Below are positions 25,617 through 34,083 of a stretch of DNA of 64,000 nt, one piece after another. Below the pieces are notes generated by a model. That model saw nothing but the letters and a program-made list of their open reading frames with translations, searched no databases and had not been told where the DNA came from. Made by a program: the position numbers and the translations under genes. The stretch covers positions 9,502 to 73,501 of the forward strand of contig NZ_JASLGE010000056.1 of the NCBI RefSeq assembly GCF_030150285.1. Direction: 5' to 3'. The stretch comes from Pseudomonas sp. GTDB taxonomy: Bacteria > Pseudomonadota > Gammaproteobacteria > Pseudomonadales > Pseudomonadaceae. Positions within the stretch are counted from its first letter, which is position 1, and every line of letters starts with the position of its first letter.

Positions 25617-26264
25617 TTATAAGTCAGAGATTTTCCATCTGGCCCGACCACAAATGCTCCACTCTTCAGTCATTCGAATGATGCGCTCCGGCCAATCAGG
25701 ATTGATGGCGTAAAGATAAAGCTCATTCCCTTCCTGTTTCAGCTGTTTAAGCGTAGTCGCTTCATCTCGGGTGCGTTTTGCTGCAACAAAATGCCCAGGG
25801 AAAGCATCCAGAGACGGATCAATCACTACCTTATCGCCTTCCATAAACTTGGGTTCCATGCTGATACCCTCAACGCGCAGGATGAATGCACGCGGACCCA
25901 CCGGGCCTGGTGATTCGATCCATTCTTCAGCGTCGCGTGGGTCAAAGCTCTCTTCTGAAGAGCACCATGCCCCAGCAGCGATTGAGCCAATCACCGGTAA
26001 TTTCCTACCGGTGTAGCCCATAACAGTACCGTTATCAAAGTTTGCGAAACCATGTGGTATGTCGAGCGAGCCGTTAGGCAGGCTGAGAGCTCTTTCAATT
26101 TCGCGCGCAATTTGATCGCCAATTCCTTTGGTTGGGTTTTTCCCGCCGAAAGCGCTCACTTGCGCAGGCGCTTTGCCGAGCAACTCAGCAATATCGATCA
26201 GGCGTAGTTTTTTTTCGGCCAGGATCTGGCGGAAATTATGCAAGCGGGTATCTGAAATTCTCAT
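25617..26264 (-). CDS. Phage repressor, XRE HTH plus S24 peptidase
   Basis: A 215-residue CI-like lysogeny repressor. An N-terminal helix-turn-helix (KLRLIDIAELLGKAPAQVSA, residues 19-38) is followed by a LexA-like C-terminal domain from about 75. The self-cleavage site is the Ala-Gly in GSIAAGAWCSS; the catalytic Ser is in VEGISMEPKF and the Lys in FVAAKRTR. RecA-stimulated autocleavage, and so SOS induction, is expected. Three operator dyads precede the start. It reads leftward and converges on the EAL gene. Confidence 0.93.
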   Translation of the reverse strand: MRISDTRLHNFRQILAEKKLRLIDIAELLGKAPAQVSAFGGKNPTKGIGDQIAREIERALSLPNGSLDIPHGFANFDNGTVMGYTGRKLPVIGSIAAGAWCSSEESFDPRDAEEWIESPGPVGPRAFILRVEGISMEPKFMEGDKVVIDPSLDAFPGHFVAAKRTRDEATTLKQLKQEGNELYLYAINPDWPERIIRMTEEWSICGRARWKISDL

Positions 26265-26282
26265 GCTGTGATTGTGCCTAGA

Positions 26283-26339
26283 TTAACCTATGGGGTGAAT
26301 GTCCTTTGAGGTATTGCCAAAATTAACCTTTGCGGTTAA
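26283..26339. promoter_or_regulatory. Immunity operators between repressor and cro-like gene
   Basis: Three 17-bp dyads: TTAACC-TATGG-GGTGAA (26,283-26,299), ATGTCC-TTTGA-GGTATT (26,299-26,315) and the perfect TTAACC-TTTGC-GGTTAA (26,323-26,339). Their centres are 16 and 24 bp apart. They lie where the repressor and rightward promoters should be and match the dyads on the left side. Confidence 0.75.
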
Positions 26340-26364
26340 ATTGCATCTCCCGGAGGTACACCAC

Positions 26365-26586
26365 ATGAAATTGCGTGACTACATCGACAGCTTAGATTCA
26401 GAGGCACTGCTGGCTTACGCCGGGCGTTGCAAGATCGCGGTTAACTACCTGCGTCTGCACGTAAAGTACGCAAGCAAAGACCCAAGTGTTTCGCTGATCA
26501 AGTCATTGGCCCGCCAAAGCGAAGGTTGCGTATCGCTTGCTGAGGTTCTGGAACACTTTGGTGTGACGGAAACCAAGGCAGCGTAG
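26365..26586 (+). CDS. Cro/YdaS-like regulator
   Basis: A 73-residue DNA-binding protein divergent from the repressor. MKLRDYIDSLDSEALLAYAGRCKI and the later SLAEVLEHFGV give a helix-turn-helix of the YdaS/Cro type. GGAGG lies 9 bases before the ATG at 26,365. By position it should repress the repressor gene and its own promoter on lytic entry. Confidence 0.78.
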   Translation: MKLRDYIDSLDSEALLAYAGRCKIAVNYLRLHVKYASKDPSVSLIKSLARQSEGCVSLAEVLEHFGVTETKAA

Positions 26587-26590
26587 AAAG

Positions 26591-26890
26591 AAAAAAGGCG
26601 ACCAATAAGGCCGCCCAGTTCCTCCCGGCACACACCACCACAGTGTCGTCGGGTCGCGGTCGAGGTAGGCGGGCACACCACATGCAATTCCGCCTCCCTT
26701 TACCGCGCTTTCCAAGGCTCGGAAGCCTTGGGTTGCTGCCTTCTCCACCACAGATCTGGCAGCTGTTGCGCCAGAGGTGAGCGACGGATCGCTTGCCTCG
26801 GCACGGTGCCGGTTTCGATCTTAAGAATCTAGACCGGCTTTTGGGCCTACTCAGCCACGCGGCAAATGTACCACCACAGCACGCCGCGCG
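26591..26890. other. Non-coding, hairpin-rich segment between cro-like and CII-like genes
   Basis: There is no convincing plus-strand gene in this 300-bp stretch. It contains the hairpin CCAAGGCT-CGGA-AGCCTTGG (26,712-26,731). A minus-strand ORF at 26,503-26,751 reads LWWCVPGGTGRPYWSPFFFL, a motif I recall from many Pseudomonas prophage immunity regions. It could be a regulatory RNA, a terminator/antiterminator leader, or a small antisense gene. Confidence 0.4.
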
Positions 26891-26918
26891 GCACTGGCAA
26901 CTTATAAGGATTAATGCC

Positions 26919-27437
26919 ATGAGCCGTATTGCTCTCAGTTGCATCCAACGAGCGCAGCGCGAAATTCTGCCGCTCGATTTGGCGCTTTATCACGCTGCCC
27001 GCGACTATCCGGGCGGCGCTGCTGCCATCGCCGCCACCACCGGCCGCAACTCCACCACGCTGCAGCACAAGCTATCCCCGACCCATCCAAGTCACACGGT
27101 GAATGTTCAAGAGTTCGCCGAAATCCTGGAATTGACCAAAGACCGCCGCATCCTGGATGCGGTGCACGCGTTGGTGGGCGACACGATCTGGCAGGAACTG
27201 GCCGAGGCCTATACCGACGATATGCCTGAGACGCTCACTACTGGCATTGCGATGTACTTCCGGCAAGTGGCTGATCTGGCCGATACCTGGGCCAAGAGCA
27301 TCGGTGACGGCGTTGTATGCAATAGCGAACTGGCTGAAATCCGCCTTCAGGTGTTCCGGGGTATTCAAGGTTTGTTGGGTCTTTACAACCGCGCTTGCTA
27401 CGTCAACTCGATCACGCGGGGTGCTGACCGTGGCTGA
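26919..27437 (+). CDS. CII-like phage regulatory protein
   Basis: A 172-residue protein of the phage_CII family: an N-terminal HTH region, then the DLALYHAARDYPGGAAAIA motif and TTLQHKLSPTHPSHTVNVQE. Such proteins decide between lysis and lysogeny by transcription activation. AAGGA precedes the ATG at 26,919. An in-frame upstream stretch without a ribosome site was not counted. It overlaps the next gene by 8 bp. Confidence 0.8.
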   Translation: MSRIALSCIQRAQREILPLDLALYHAARDYPGGAAAIAATTGRNSTTLQHKLSPTHPSHTVNVQEFAEILELTKDRRILDAVHALVGDTIWQELAEAYTDDMPETLTTGIAMYFRQVADLADTWAKSIGDGVVCNSELAEIRLQVFRGIQGLLGLYNRACYVNSITRGADRG

Positions 27438-27648
27438 TATCGCAGATTTTGCTAATGACCTGGTGCAGGAACGTCTCGACATGGCTCTGGCTGCACGCAA
27501 AGCGCAGCCGGTGTTTGAGTCTTATGAGTTCTGCATGGATTGCGACTCGGCCATCCCTTTGGCCCGTCGCTTGGCCGTCACCAGTTGCACGCGCTGTGCC
27601 GGCTGTCAGCAACTGAACGAAGAGGTAGGTACCCGTTATGCTCGATGA
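27430..27648 (+). CDS. TraR/DksA-type C4 zinc-finger protein
   Basis: A 72-residue protein beginning with GTG at 27,430. The FCMDCDSAIPLARR segment followed by SCTRCAGCQQ gives the Cys4 zinc finger of the TraR/DksA family. These proteins enter the secondary channel of RNA polymerase and mimic DksA with ppGpp, shifting transcription during phage growth. It overlaps CII by 8 bp and the primase gene by 11 bp. Confidence 0.85.
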   Translation: MADIADFANDLVQERLDMALAARKAQPVFESYEFCMDCDSAIPLARRLAVTSCTRCAGCQQLNEEVGTRYAR

Positions 27649-29860
27649 CGTACTCGGTCAATTCGCTGACCACGGCCTTGAGCCTGCGCAACCGCTGACC
27701 TTCGGCAAGCTGACCCGCTGCAAAACCACGCAGGACAAGGGCAAAGAGAAAAACGGCTGGTACGTGATTCATGAACACCGCACCGAGAAAAACGAAATCC
27801 TGATTTTCGGCAGCTTCGGTGATTGGCGTACGGGCGACAGCAACAAAATCAAGGTCAAGGCCGGGCGCATGAGCCAGGAAGAGCGCGACGTGATGCGCGC
27901 TCGCCAAGAGGAAGGTAAACGCCGCGCCGCTGAGATTGCGGCCAATGCATCCCGCCGCGCTGCCAACCGTGCTGCAGGCCTGTTCAAACGCATGCCGGAA
28001 AAGGGCCGTAGCGCTTACCTTGATCGCAAACAAATCGTTGGCATAGGCGTGCGTTACGCTCCGCGCTCCGGTGCGTTACTGGTGCCGATGAGCAATGTGC
28101 GGGATCAAATCGTCGGGCTGCAGGTGATCTATCCCGAGAAGCAGCAGGACACGGGCCGAGACAAATCCTATTGGCCCTACGGCATGTCCAAAGAGGGCGC
28201 TTTCCATCTGATCGGTCGTCACCCGGAACCGGGTGAACCGGTGTTGGTGTGTGAGGGTTACGCCACCGGCGTAAGTCTGCATATGGCCACCTCTCTGGCG
28301 GTGGCCATTGCTTTTGACGCGGGCAACTTGAGTGTTGTGGCCAAGGCCATGCGCGAGCGTTTCCCCGGCCGCGCCTTGATCGTATGCCGTGACGATGACT
28401 GGAAAACCAAACGCCCCAACGGCGAGCCTTGGAACCCTGGGGAAGAGAAGGGCAGTAACGCCGCGTTGATCGTTGGCGGCCAGGTTGTTGGCCCGGTGTT
28501 CTCGGGTGAGCGTGAGATCAAGTGGACCGACTTCAACGATCTGCATTGTGCCGAAGGTTTAGACGCTGTTCGCCGCCAGGTGTTGTCGGTGGTCAGGCCG
28601 CCGGCTGCAGGTGGTTGGAAAGATCAATTGGCGCGCAGTGAAAACGGCTCGTTGATCGCGCACATGCAAAACGTCGAGCTGATACTTGGCAATGATGAGC
28701 GCTGGGCCGGGGTCATTGGTTTTAGCGCATTCAGCTCCAAAATCGTTAAGTTGCGGGCGGCTCCCTATGGCGGAGGTGTCGGCGACTGGGCAGACATTGA
28801 CGATGTACTGGTAATGAAGTGGCTCGCGCAACAGTACAACCTTCGGGTCAAGGCCAGCAGCGTGATTGAAGCAGTCAGTGTGGTTGCCCATGATCATGCC
28901 TTCCATCCTGTACGCAATTACCTGAACGATCTGGAATGGGACCGTGTCCCACGGTTAGACACCTGGTTGACGGATATCATGGGGGTTGATGCGACTGACT
29001 ACAGTTCGAAAGTTGGTAAGCGCTGGATGGTGTCAGCGGTCGGGCGTGTTATGCAGCCTGGCTGCAAGGCTGACTCGGTAATGATCCTCGAAGGTGCACA
29101 GGGCGCAGGTAAATCAACGGCAATGTCTGTACTTGGCGGTGCTTGGTTTATGGATACACCTTTCGCCCTGGGCGACAAAGACGGCTTCCAGGCGATCCGT
29201 GGCAAGTGGATCATTGAGCTGGGGGAGTTGGATAGTTTCAACAAGGCTGAGTCAACTAAAGCGAAGCAGTTCTTCTCTGCGTCAACGGACACCTACCGCG
29301 AGAGCTATGGCCGAAGAACAATGGACGTGCCACGCCAGTGTGTTTTTGTGGGTACGACCAACCAGGACGAATACCTCAAGGACGCCACTGGCAACCGCCG
29401 TTATTGGCCGGTTGCGTGCACTAAGGTCGACTTAGACAAGTTGCGGGAGGTTCGGGATCAGCTCTGGGCCGAGGCGATGTTTTGTTATGAATCCGGCGAT
29501 ATCTGGTGGGTCAATCGTGATGAGGCCCCACTGTTTGCCGAGGCGCAGGAATCGCGATTTGTGGTGGATGAGTGGGAGGGACCAATTCTCAAGTGGCTGG
29601 AGGAGTCACAGATCGGCGCAACAGCGAGTGGCGAGGATGTATTGGCCGGCGCACTGAAGCTTGATTACGGCCACTGGGGCAAGCCGGAACAAATGCGTGT
29701 TGGCGCAATCATGCATCGTCTTGAATGGCGAAAGGTGCGACTTCCGCCTTTGCCTAAAAGTGGCATTCGACCCTACGCCTACAAGAAGCCAGATCATTGG
29801 GGCACTACATCTGCGCTGCAGATCGAAAGCTTCCAAGATGAGGAGCCATGCTTTGATTAA
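27638..29860 (+). CDS. Bifunctional Toprim-like primase / VapE-type ATPase
   Basis: A 740-residue replication protein. The first 120 residues are basic and coiled; residues about 150-310 hold a Toprim-like primase with VLVCEGYATGVSLHMA and LIVCRDDDWKTKRPNG. The C-terminal half is a VapE/virulence-associated-E ATPase with Walker A GAQGAGKST near residue 488, Walker B-like IIELGELDSF, and GTTNQDEYLKDATGNRRYWP. It likely starts prophage DNA replication; the iteron-like repeats downstream could be its origin. VapE-type proteins are also found in mobile islands. Confidence 0.9.
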   Translation: MLDDVLGQFADHGLEPAQPLTFGKLTRCKTTQDKGKEKNGWYVIHEHRTEKNEILIFGSFGDWRTGDSNKIKVKAGRMSQEERDVMRARQEEGKRRAAEIAANASRRAANRAAGLFKRMPEKGRSAYLDRKQIVGIGVRYAPRSGALLVPMSNVRDQIVGLQVIYPEKQQDTGRDKSYWPYGMSKEGAFHLIGRHPEPGEPVLVCEGYATGVSLHMATSLAVAIAFDAGNLSVVAKAMRERFPGRALIVCRDDDWKTKRPNGEPWNPGEEKGSNAALIVGGQVVGPVFSGEREIKWTDFNDLHCAEGLDAVRRQVLSVVRPPAAGGWKDQLARSENGSLIAHMQNVELILGNDERWAGVIGFSAFSSKIVKLRAAPYGGGVGDWADIDDVLVMKWLAQQYNLRVKASSVIEAVSVVAHDHAFHPVRNYLNDLEWDRVPRLDTWLTDIMGVDATDYSSKVGKRWMVSAVGRVMQPGCKADSVMILEGAQGAGKSTAMSVLGGAWFMDTPFALGDKDGFQAIRGKWIIELGELDSFNKAESTKAKQFFSASTDTYRESYGRRTMDVPRQCVFVGTTNQDEYLKDATGNRRYWPVACTKVDLDKLREVRDQLWAEAMFCYESGDIWWVNRDEAPLFAEAQESRFVVDEWEGPILKWLEESQIGATASGEDVLAGALKLDYGHWGKPEQMRVGAIMHRLEWRKVRLPPLPKSGIRPYAYKKPDHWGTTSALQIESFQDEEPCFD

Positions 29861-30218
29861 GCGAATCGACGAGCTTCTCAAACTATGGGCGCAGGATCTG
29901 CATTCGCCTGTAACGGAAACCTATGGAGGGTCAAGCGGCGGCAACATGATTGCTATGTTGATGGAGTGTAAGGGCGAGTTGATACGTGGGACACGTGGCA
30001 GTCGGGTGCTGTTGGATGAGTCGGCGGACATCCAACTGATAGTCTTCAAACACATGCCGCCTCGGCTCTCCCAGGTCGTTCTGGAGCACTACTGCAATCA
30101 CGACAGTTTCCTTTCTCAGAAAATGTTGCATTGCGCGTGCAGTTCGCGGACTTACTATATGCGACTGCATGAAGCTCATGAGTTCGTTCAGGGCATGCTA
30201 ATGGGGAAAGCTGCATGA
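29853..30218 (+). CDS. Antitermination Q-like / sigma-region-4-like protein
   Basis: A 121-residue protein with a basic C-terminal helix-turn-helix region around SQKMLHCACSSRTYYMRLHE, which resembles sigma-70 region 4 and phage Q-type antiterminators. The start is TTG at 29,853 with AGGAG 8 bases upstream; ATG at 29,838 is an alternative adding 5 residues. Its position, last before the late region, fits a late regulator. The family call is tentative. Confidence 0.5.
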   Translation: MIKRIDELLKLWAQDLHSPVTETYGGSSGGNMIAMLMECKGELIRGTRGSRVLLDESADIQLIVFKHMPPRLSQVVLEHYCNHDSFLSQKMLHCACSSRTYYMRLHEAHEFVQGMLMGKAA

Positions 30219-30242
30219 CCCTCTGTCTATCTGCGCCTGCTG

Positions 30243-30521
30243 CTGTCCTACTGTCCGACCTTGCCCTACCTCGTTTTTGCAAGGTAGGACTGCCGCAGGC
30301 CGCACAGTACGTGGCCTGTCCTACTACCCTACCTAAATTGCACACCGCGCACATGTGCGTAGCACGACGTATCACGCGCTGTTTGCGCGCATGCGTGTTT
30401 TTAGTTTTCTCTCTTTACACGAGAAAAAGTTAAAAGAGGTAGGACAGTAGGGCAGAGCCCCGAATTCAGCGGGCTCTAGCTGTCCTACCTCTACTTTGAA
30501 TAGTAGGACAGGTAGGGCAGT
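30243..30521. repeat. Iteron-like field of GTAGGACA/TGTCCTAC repeats
   Basis: The 523-bp stretch 30,219-30,741 has no gene. It carries at least five units built on TGTCCTAC and CCCTACCT in both orientations: near 30,244, 30,282 (partial), 30,317, 30,436, 30,480 and 30,512. The fullest form is GTAGGACAGTAGGGCAG. Two of them face each other across an AGCCC...GGGCT hairpin. It may be a replication origin bound by the primase, or a Q-type utilisation region. Confidence 0.6.
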
Positions 30522-30697
30522 CCCCAAAAAGCGTTAGCCGAGTGAGTGTATTCGCCGATATTCGTAGGGCGTTCAGCTACCAAACCCACATATTCACCGA
30601 TGGCATTAAAAGTGGCTTGCTGCCAGTAAAATACACCTGTAAAAAGTAGTCATCTTCGATAGGTGCGACCGCAAAGAGCGGCAGACACCACCACACT

Positions 30698-30725
30698 AAA
30701 CCCGGCCATTGCGCCGGGTTTTTTG
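30698..30725 (+). terminator. Terminator before holin gene
   Basis: AACCCGGC-CATTGC-GCCGGGTT followed by a T-run. It lies 20 bp upstream of the holin start, so it may be the target of late antitermination. Confidence 0.85.
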
Positions 30726-30741
30726 CGTTTAGGGGCAGGCA

Positions 30742-31086
30742 ATGACAACAGAGCAACAAGCGTTAGCGGAGATGCCGATCTGGCTGGTGATTGCACTGTC
30801 CTTGATCGGCGGGGTGTCGGGTGAGATGTGGCGAGCCGATAAGGACGGCGCACGGGGTTGGTCGCTGGTTCGGCGCTTGGCCTTACGGTCAGGCGCCTGT
30901 ATCGGCTGTGGCCTATCCACGATGATGCTGCTGCATGCCAACGGTGTGTCGATCTGGGCGTCATCGGCGGTGGGCTGCCTTACGGCGATGGCCGGGGCGG
31001 ACGTTGCCATTGGCCTTTACGAGCGCTGGGCCGCCAAGCGCCTCGGGGTTTGCGAGGTTCCGACCCCGACTGATCGCGCTGACTGA
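30742..31086 (+). CDS. Phage holin
   Basis: A 114-residue membrane protein with three hydrophobic stretches (about residues 14-28, 50-66 and 72-90), consistent with a class I-type phage holin of the kind found in Pseudomonas prophages. It would permeabilise the inner membrane and release the endolysin. Unlike most lysis cassettes, it lies 22 kb from the endolysin gene, at the front of the packaging module. AGGGGCAGGCA precedes the ATG. Confidence 0.72.
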   Translation: MTTEQQALAEMPIWLVIALSLIGGVSGEMWRADKDGARGWSLVRRLALRSGACIGCGLSTMMLLHANGVSIWASSAVGCLTAMAGADVAIGLYERWAAKRLGVCEVPTPTDRAD

Positions 31087-31241
31087 ATGCCAAGTCTAAA
31101 TCCTGCCGGGGACCCTGGGGAATATCCAAGGGTACGGGGTCGGAAACCCGCGGGAAAGCGTAACTGGCTGATCTTCAAACTTAGTTAACTGCGGTTAACA
31201 GTTAACTTCCTGTATTCATTGGGTTAACTGGTAGTTCAAGC
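31087..31241. promoter_or_regulatory. Candidate cos region with four GTTAAC sites
   Basis: This short gap directly before the small terminase gene holds GTTAAC at 31,184, 31,194, 31,201 and 31,223, spaced 10, 7 and 22 bp. Upstream is a GC-rich segment (CCGGGGACCCTGGGG). By analogy with lambda cosB/cosN it may be the terminase binding and cutting site. The exact cut site is not visible. Confidence 0.5.
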
Positions 31242-31847
31242 ATGGAATATTTGAGCAAGTCGGCTTATGCCGCGAGTCGTAATTGGTCGAAACCTTGGGT
31301 GTCTAAGCTCGCTAAACAAGAGCGGTTGGTATTGAACGCGGCAGGATTGGTGGATGTTGCGGCAACCAATGCCCTGATCGATAAAACCAGCGACCCAAGC
31401 AAAGCCGGCGTTACTGTCCGGCATGAGCAAGAGCGGATCAGCAAAGGACATCCATCGGCTGAGCCCTTTGGCCCCTCAGCGTTTTTACAGGCTGCGCCAC
31501 TCAGCCTTTCTGAGTCATCGGACCTCAAGCCCGATTTTCAAAAAGCTCGCGCCCGGCGTGAACACTTTAACGCCATGACGGTAGAAGCAGATTTCTACAA
31601 AAATCAGGGCACGTTGGTGGAAATGTCGGACGTGGACGAGGCTGCTTATGCCACTGGGCGGCTTCTACGCGATTTGCTGTTGGCGGTGCCGACGCAGATC
31701 GCGCCAGAGCTTGCGGCAATGAGCGACGCATGGGGAGTAGAAAAGCACCTGCTGGCCTCAATCCGACGCGCCCTTGAGGATGCAGAGCGCATTTCTAGTG
31801 CCGACCTTCGGCATTCCTTGTCAATCAAGAAGGACAACAATGGTTAG
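31242..31847 (+). CDS. Terminase small subunit, Nu1-like
   Basis: A 201-residue protein: N-terminal winged-helix DNA-binding region (YLSKSAYAASRNWSKPWVSK), a Gly/Ser/Pro-rich linker, then a helical C-terminal region with FQKARARREHFNAMTVE and YATGRLLRDLLLAVP, the lambda-Nu1/DNA-packaging pattern. It should bind the cos region immediately upstream and recruit the large subunit. It overlaps the large terminase gene by 8 bp. Confidence 0.82.
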   Translation: MEYLSKSAYAASRNWSKPWVSKLAKQERLVLNAAGLVDVAATNALIDKTSDPSKAGVTVRHEQERISKGHPSAEPFGPSAFLQAAPLSLSESSDLKPDFQKARARREHFNAMTVEADFYKNQGTLVEMSDVDEAAYATGRLLRDLLLAVPTQIAPELAAMSDAWGVEKHLLASIRRALEDAERISSADLRHSLSIKKDNNG

Positions 31848-33873
31848 TGATCAGCGTGGGGGCGAAGAGGTCTACCGCGAGGGCTACTTTCGTGGCCTGC
31901 GCCCAGAGCCAGAGCTGTGGGTCGATGAGTGGGCGGATCGTTACATGCGCATCCCTCAGAGCTCTGGTGCTGCCGAGCCTGGTCCATATCGGACTGAACG
32001 AACCCCATATGCGCGTGAGCCGATGCGCTGCCTGTCACCGTCACATCCATGCAAACGTGTGGTCACTATGGTGGCCTCACAGTTGATGAAAACCCAGATT
32101 GCCCTCAACTGGATCGGCGGCTGTATTCACATGGCTCCGGCTAACATTCTTCTTCTGGAGCCTACACAGAAGCTGGCCCAGAGCGTTGCCGGGCGCGTCG
32201 ATCAGGCTGTGGAGGCCGTTCCTGAGTTGCGTGCCAGAGTCGTTGTACCGCGTTCTCGTAAGGGCACCAACACCTGGGAGAACAAGCAGTTTGAAGGTGG
32301 CCGGTTGTTCATCGCCACCGCCGGCTCATCTTCCAACCTGGCCGAGAAGTCGGTGCGTTATGTCTACGGCGATGAAGTAGATCGATGGGAAATGGACATT
32401 GATAACGAAGGCGACCCAGTAAAGCTGGCAGAGGCTCGCGCTTCTACATTCGGCCGCAACGCCAAGTTTTACTTCTCCAGCTCACCCACGATCAAAGGTG
32501 CTTCGCGCATCGCTGACCTGTTCAAGATCAGCGACCAGCGTCACTACTACGTCCCATGCCCGCACTGTGGCCATATGCAGGTTCTTGAATGGGAAAACCT
32601 CAAGTGGGATGAAAACTATCGGTTGGTGCAGTACCTCTGCAACGGTCCTGAGTGCGGCGCAATGATTGATGAGCACGCCAAGGCCAGCATGCTTTCTAAA
32701 GGTGAGTGGCGTTCCCACGCACATGGCGATGGTGAAACCGTAGGTTTTCACCTCAATGCCCTTTATGCGCCTTTGGGCTGGACAAGTTGGGCATCTTTGG
32801 CAAAGGATTTTGATGACGCCCTGGTCATGCAAAAACAAGGTGACCAGGCCACCATGCAGGTGTTTTACAACACCAAACTTGCATTGCCTTGGGACAATGC
32901 AATGGAACAAACCAAAGCGGATGTCTTGCAGGCGCGTGCGCGTGCTGAGAATTACGTGCTGGGAACTGTCCCTATTGGAGCATTGATGCTCACGGCGGCG
33001 GTGGATGTTCAGGGGAACCGCCTGGAGTTCATTGTCATTGGCTGGGGTATGGGTATGGAGCGCTGGGTCATTGATCATCAGGTGATCATGGGTGATCCAT
33101 CTGACTCGCGAACCTGGGAGGTACTCGATGACAAACTTAAGGTCCGCTATCGCCATGCAAGTGGTGTTGGCCTTGGTATCTTGGCGACTGCTGTTGACTC
33201 GGGGGGGCACCATACCCATGAGGTTTATCAGTTCTGTCGCATTCGTCGGTGGCGCAACGTATTTGCGGTCAAGGGTGGTAGCCACCCCAGTAAAAATATC
33301 ATTGCTCAACGGCCTTCTCGGGTAGATGTGAACTGGAGGGGAAGCGTCGAGAAGAACGGCGCTGAACTGTGGATTATCGGAACCGATACAGCCAAGGACT
33401 GGATTTATAACCGCTACCCATTAGAGTCCGGCCCCGGCGCGCTCCACTTTGCTAAAGACTTGCCTGATGATTTCTTTGCTCAATGCGTCGCTGAGCGCAA
33501 AGTTGCTCGCTACGTGAAGGGCAAGCGTTTGGTTGAGTGGACAAAAAGCAAAGCCGAACGCAATGAAGCCCTCGACTTGATGGTGTACGCCTTAGGAATG
33601 GCGGAATACCTCGGTTTGCATCGTTATCACGAAAACGATTGGGAGAAAGTTCGACAGTCGCTAATGCAGCATCATCTGTTCGAAAACAAAAGCCTGCCTC
33701 CTGAAGTCACAGATAGCGATCCTACTCAGGAGCAGGCCGCTGAACCCGTTGAAATAGTACAAGTCGCCCCGGTCATTCCTGTTGCAGTTGCACATCATGT
33801 AGTTATTTCTAAACCGGTTGCTATGGCCCCGGCTCGCCGCGTCAGTCGAAGCGGCTATCTCAAGAGACGCTGA
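31840..33873 (+). CDS. Terminase large subunit, GpA family
   Basis: A 677-residue DNA-packaging motor and nuclease of the lambda GpA type. The N-terminal ATPase has MVASQLMKTQIALNWIGG in place of a canonical Walker A, the Walker B-like VYGDEVDRW, and a coupling-type segment FSSSPTIKGAS. A zinc-ribbon-like CPHCGHMQVLEWEN follows, then the C-terminal nuclease region with AVDVQGNRLEF and AVDSGGHHTHEV. The C-terminus is a Val/Pro-rich tail. The start at 31,840 overlaps the small subunit. Confidence 0.93.
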   Translation: MVSDQRGGEEVYREGYFRGLRPEPELWVDEWADRYMRIPQSSGAAEPGPYRTERTPYAREPMRCLSPSHPCKRVVTMVASQLMKTQIALNWIGGCIHMAPANILLLEPTQKLAQSVAGRVDQAVEAVPELRARVVVPRSRKGTNTWENKQFEGGRLFIATAGSSSNLAEKSVRYVYGDEVDRWEMDIDNEGDPVKLAEARASTFGRNAKFYFSSSPTIKGASRIADLFKISDQRHYYVPCPHCGHMQVLEWENLKWDENYRLVQYLCNGPECGAMIDEHAKASMLSKGEWRSHAHGDGETVGFHLNALYAPLGWTSWASLAKDFDDALVMQKQGDQATMQVFYNTKLALPWDNAMEQTKADVLQARARAENYVLGTVPIGALMLTAAVDVQGNRLEFIVIGWGMGMERWVIDHQVIMGDPSDSRTWEVLDDKLKVRYRHASGVGLGILATAVDSGGHHTHEVYQFCRIRRWRNVFAVKGGSHPSKNIIAQRPSRVDVNWRGSVEKNGAELWIIGTDTAKDWIYNRYPLESGPGALHFAKDLPDDFFAQCVAERKVARYVKGKRLVEWTKSKAERNEALDLMVYALGMAEYLGLHRYHENDWEKVRQSLMQHHLFENKSLPPEVTDSDPTQEQAAEPVEIVQVAPVIPVAVAHHVVISKPVAMAPARRVSRSGYLKRR

Positions 33874-33876
33874 CCT

Positions 33877-34083
33877 ATGTCCTTTACACAAAAGCACCTC
33901 GACGCGGTTGAGTCGGCCATCGCACGCGGTGAGAAAACCGTGCGCTATGCCGACCGTACCGTGGAGTACCGCACGGTTGACGAGCTGCTCAAAGCCCGTG
34001 ACCAGATCCGCACGTCGCTGGTCGCGTCTGCCGGGCCACGCTCCAAAGTGGTGAGGCTTTACCACGGAGGCAAGGGACTCTAA
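33877..34083 (+). CDS. gpW-family head-tail joining protein
   Basis: A 68-residue protein of the lambda gpW type, with the central motif EKTVRYADRTVEYRTVDELLKARDQI split by the turn after TVRYADR. It completes the head by stabilising the packaged DNA and providing the connector for the tail. Its stop overlaps the portal start (TAATG). Confidence 0.9.
   Translation: MSFTQKHLDAVESAIARGEKTVRYADRTVEYRTVDELLKARDQIRTSLVASAGPRSKVVRLYHGGKGL

Noticed and set aside
30215..30433. 72-codon open frame after the Q-like gene
   Set aside because: It runs through the TGTCCTAC repeats, has irregular codon use and no ribosome site; more likely non-coding.
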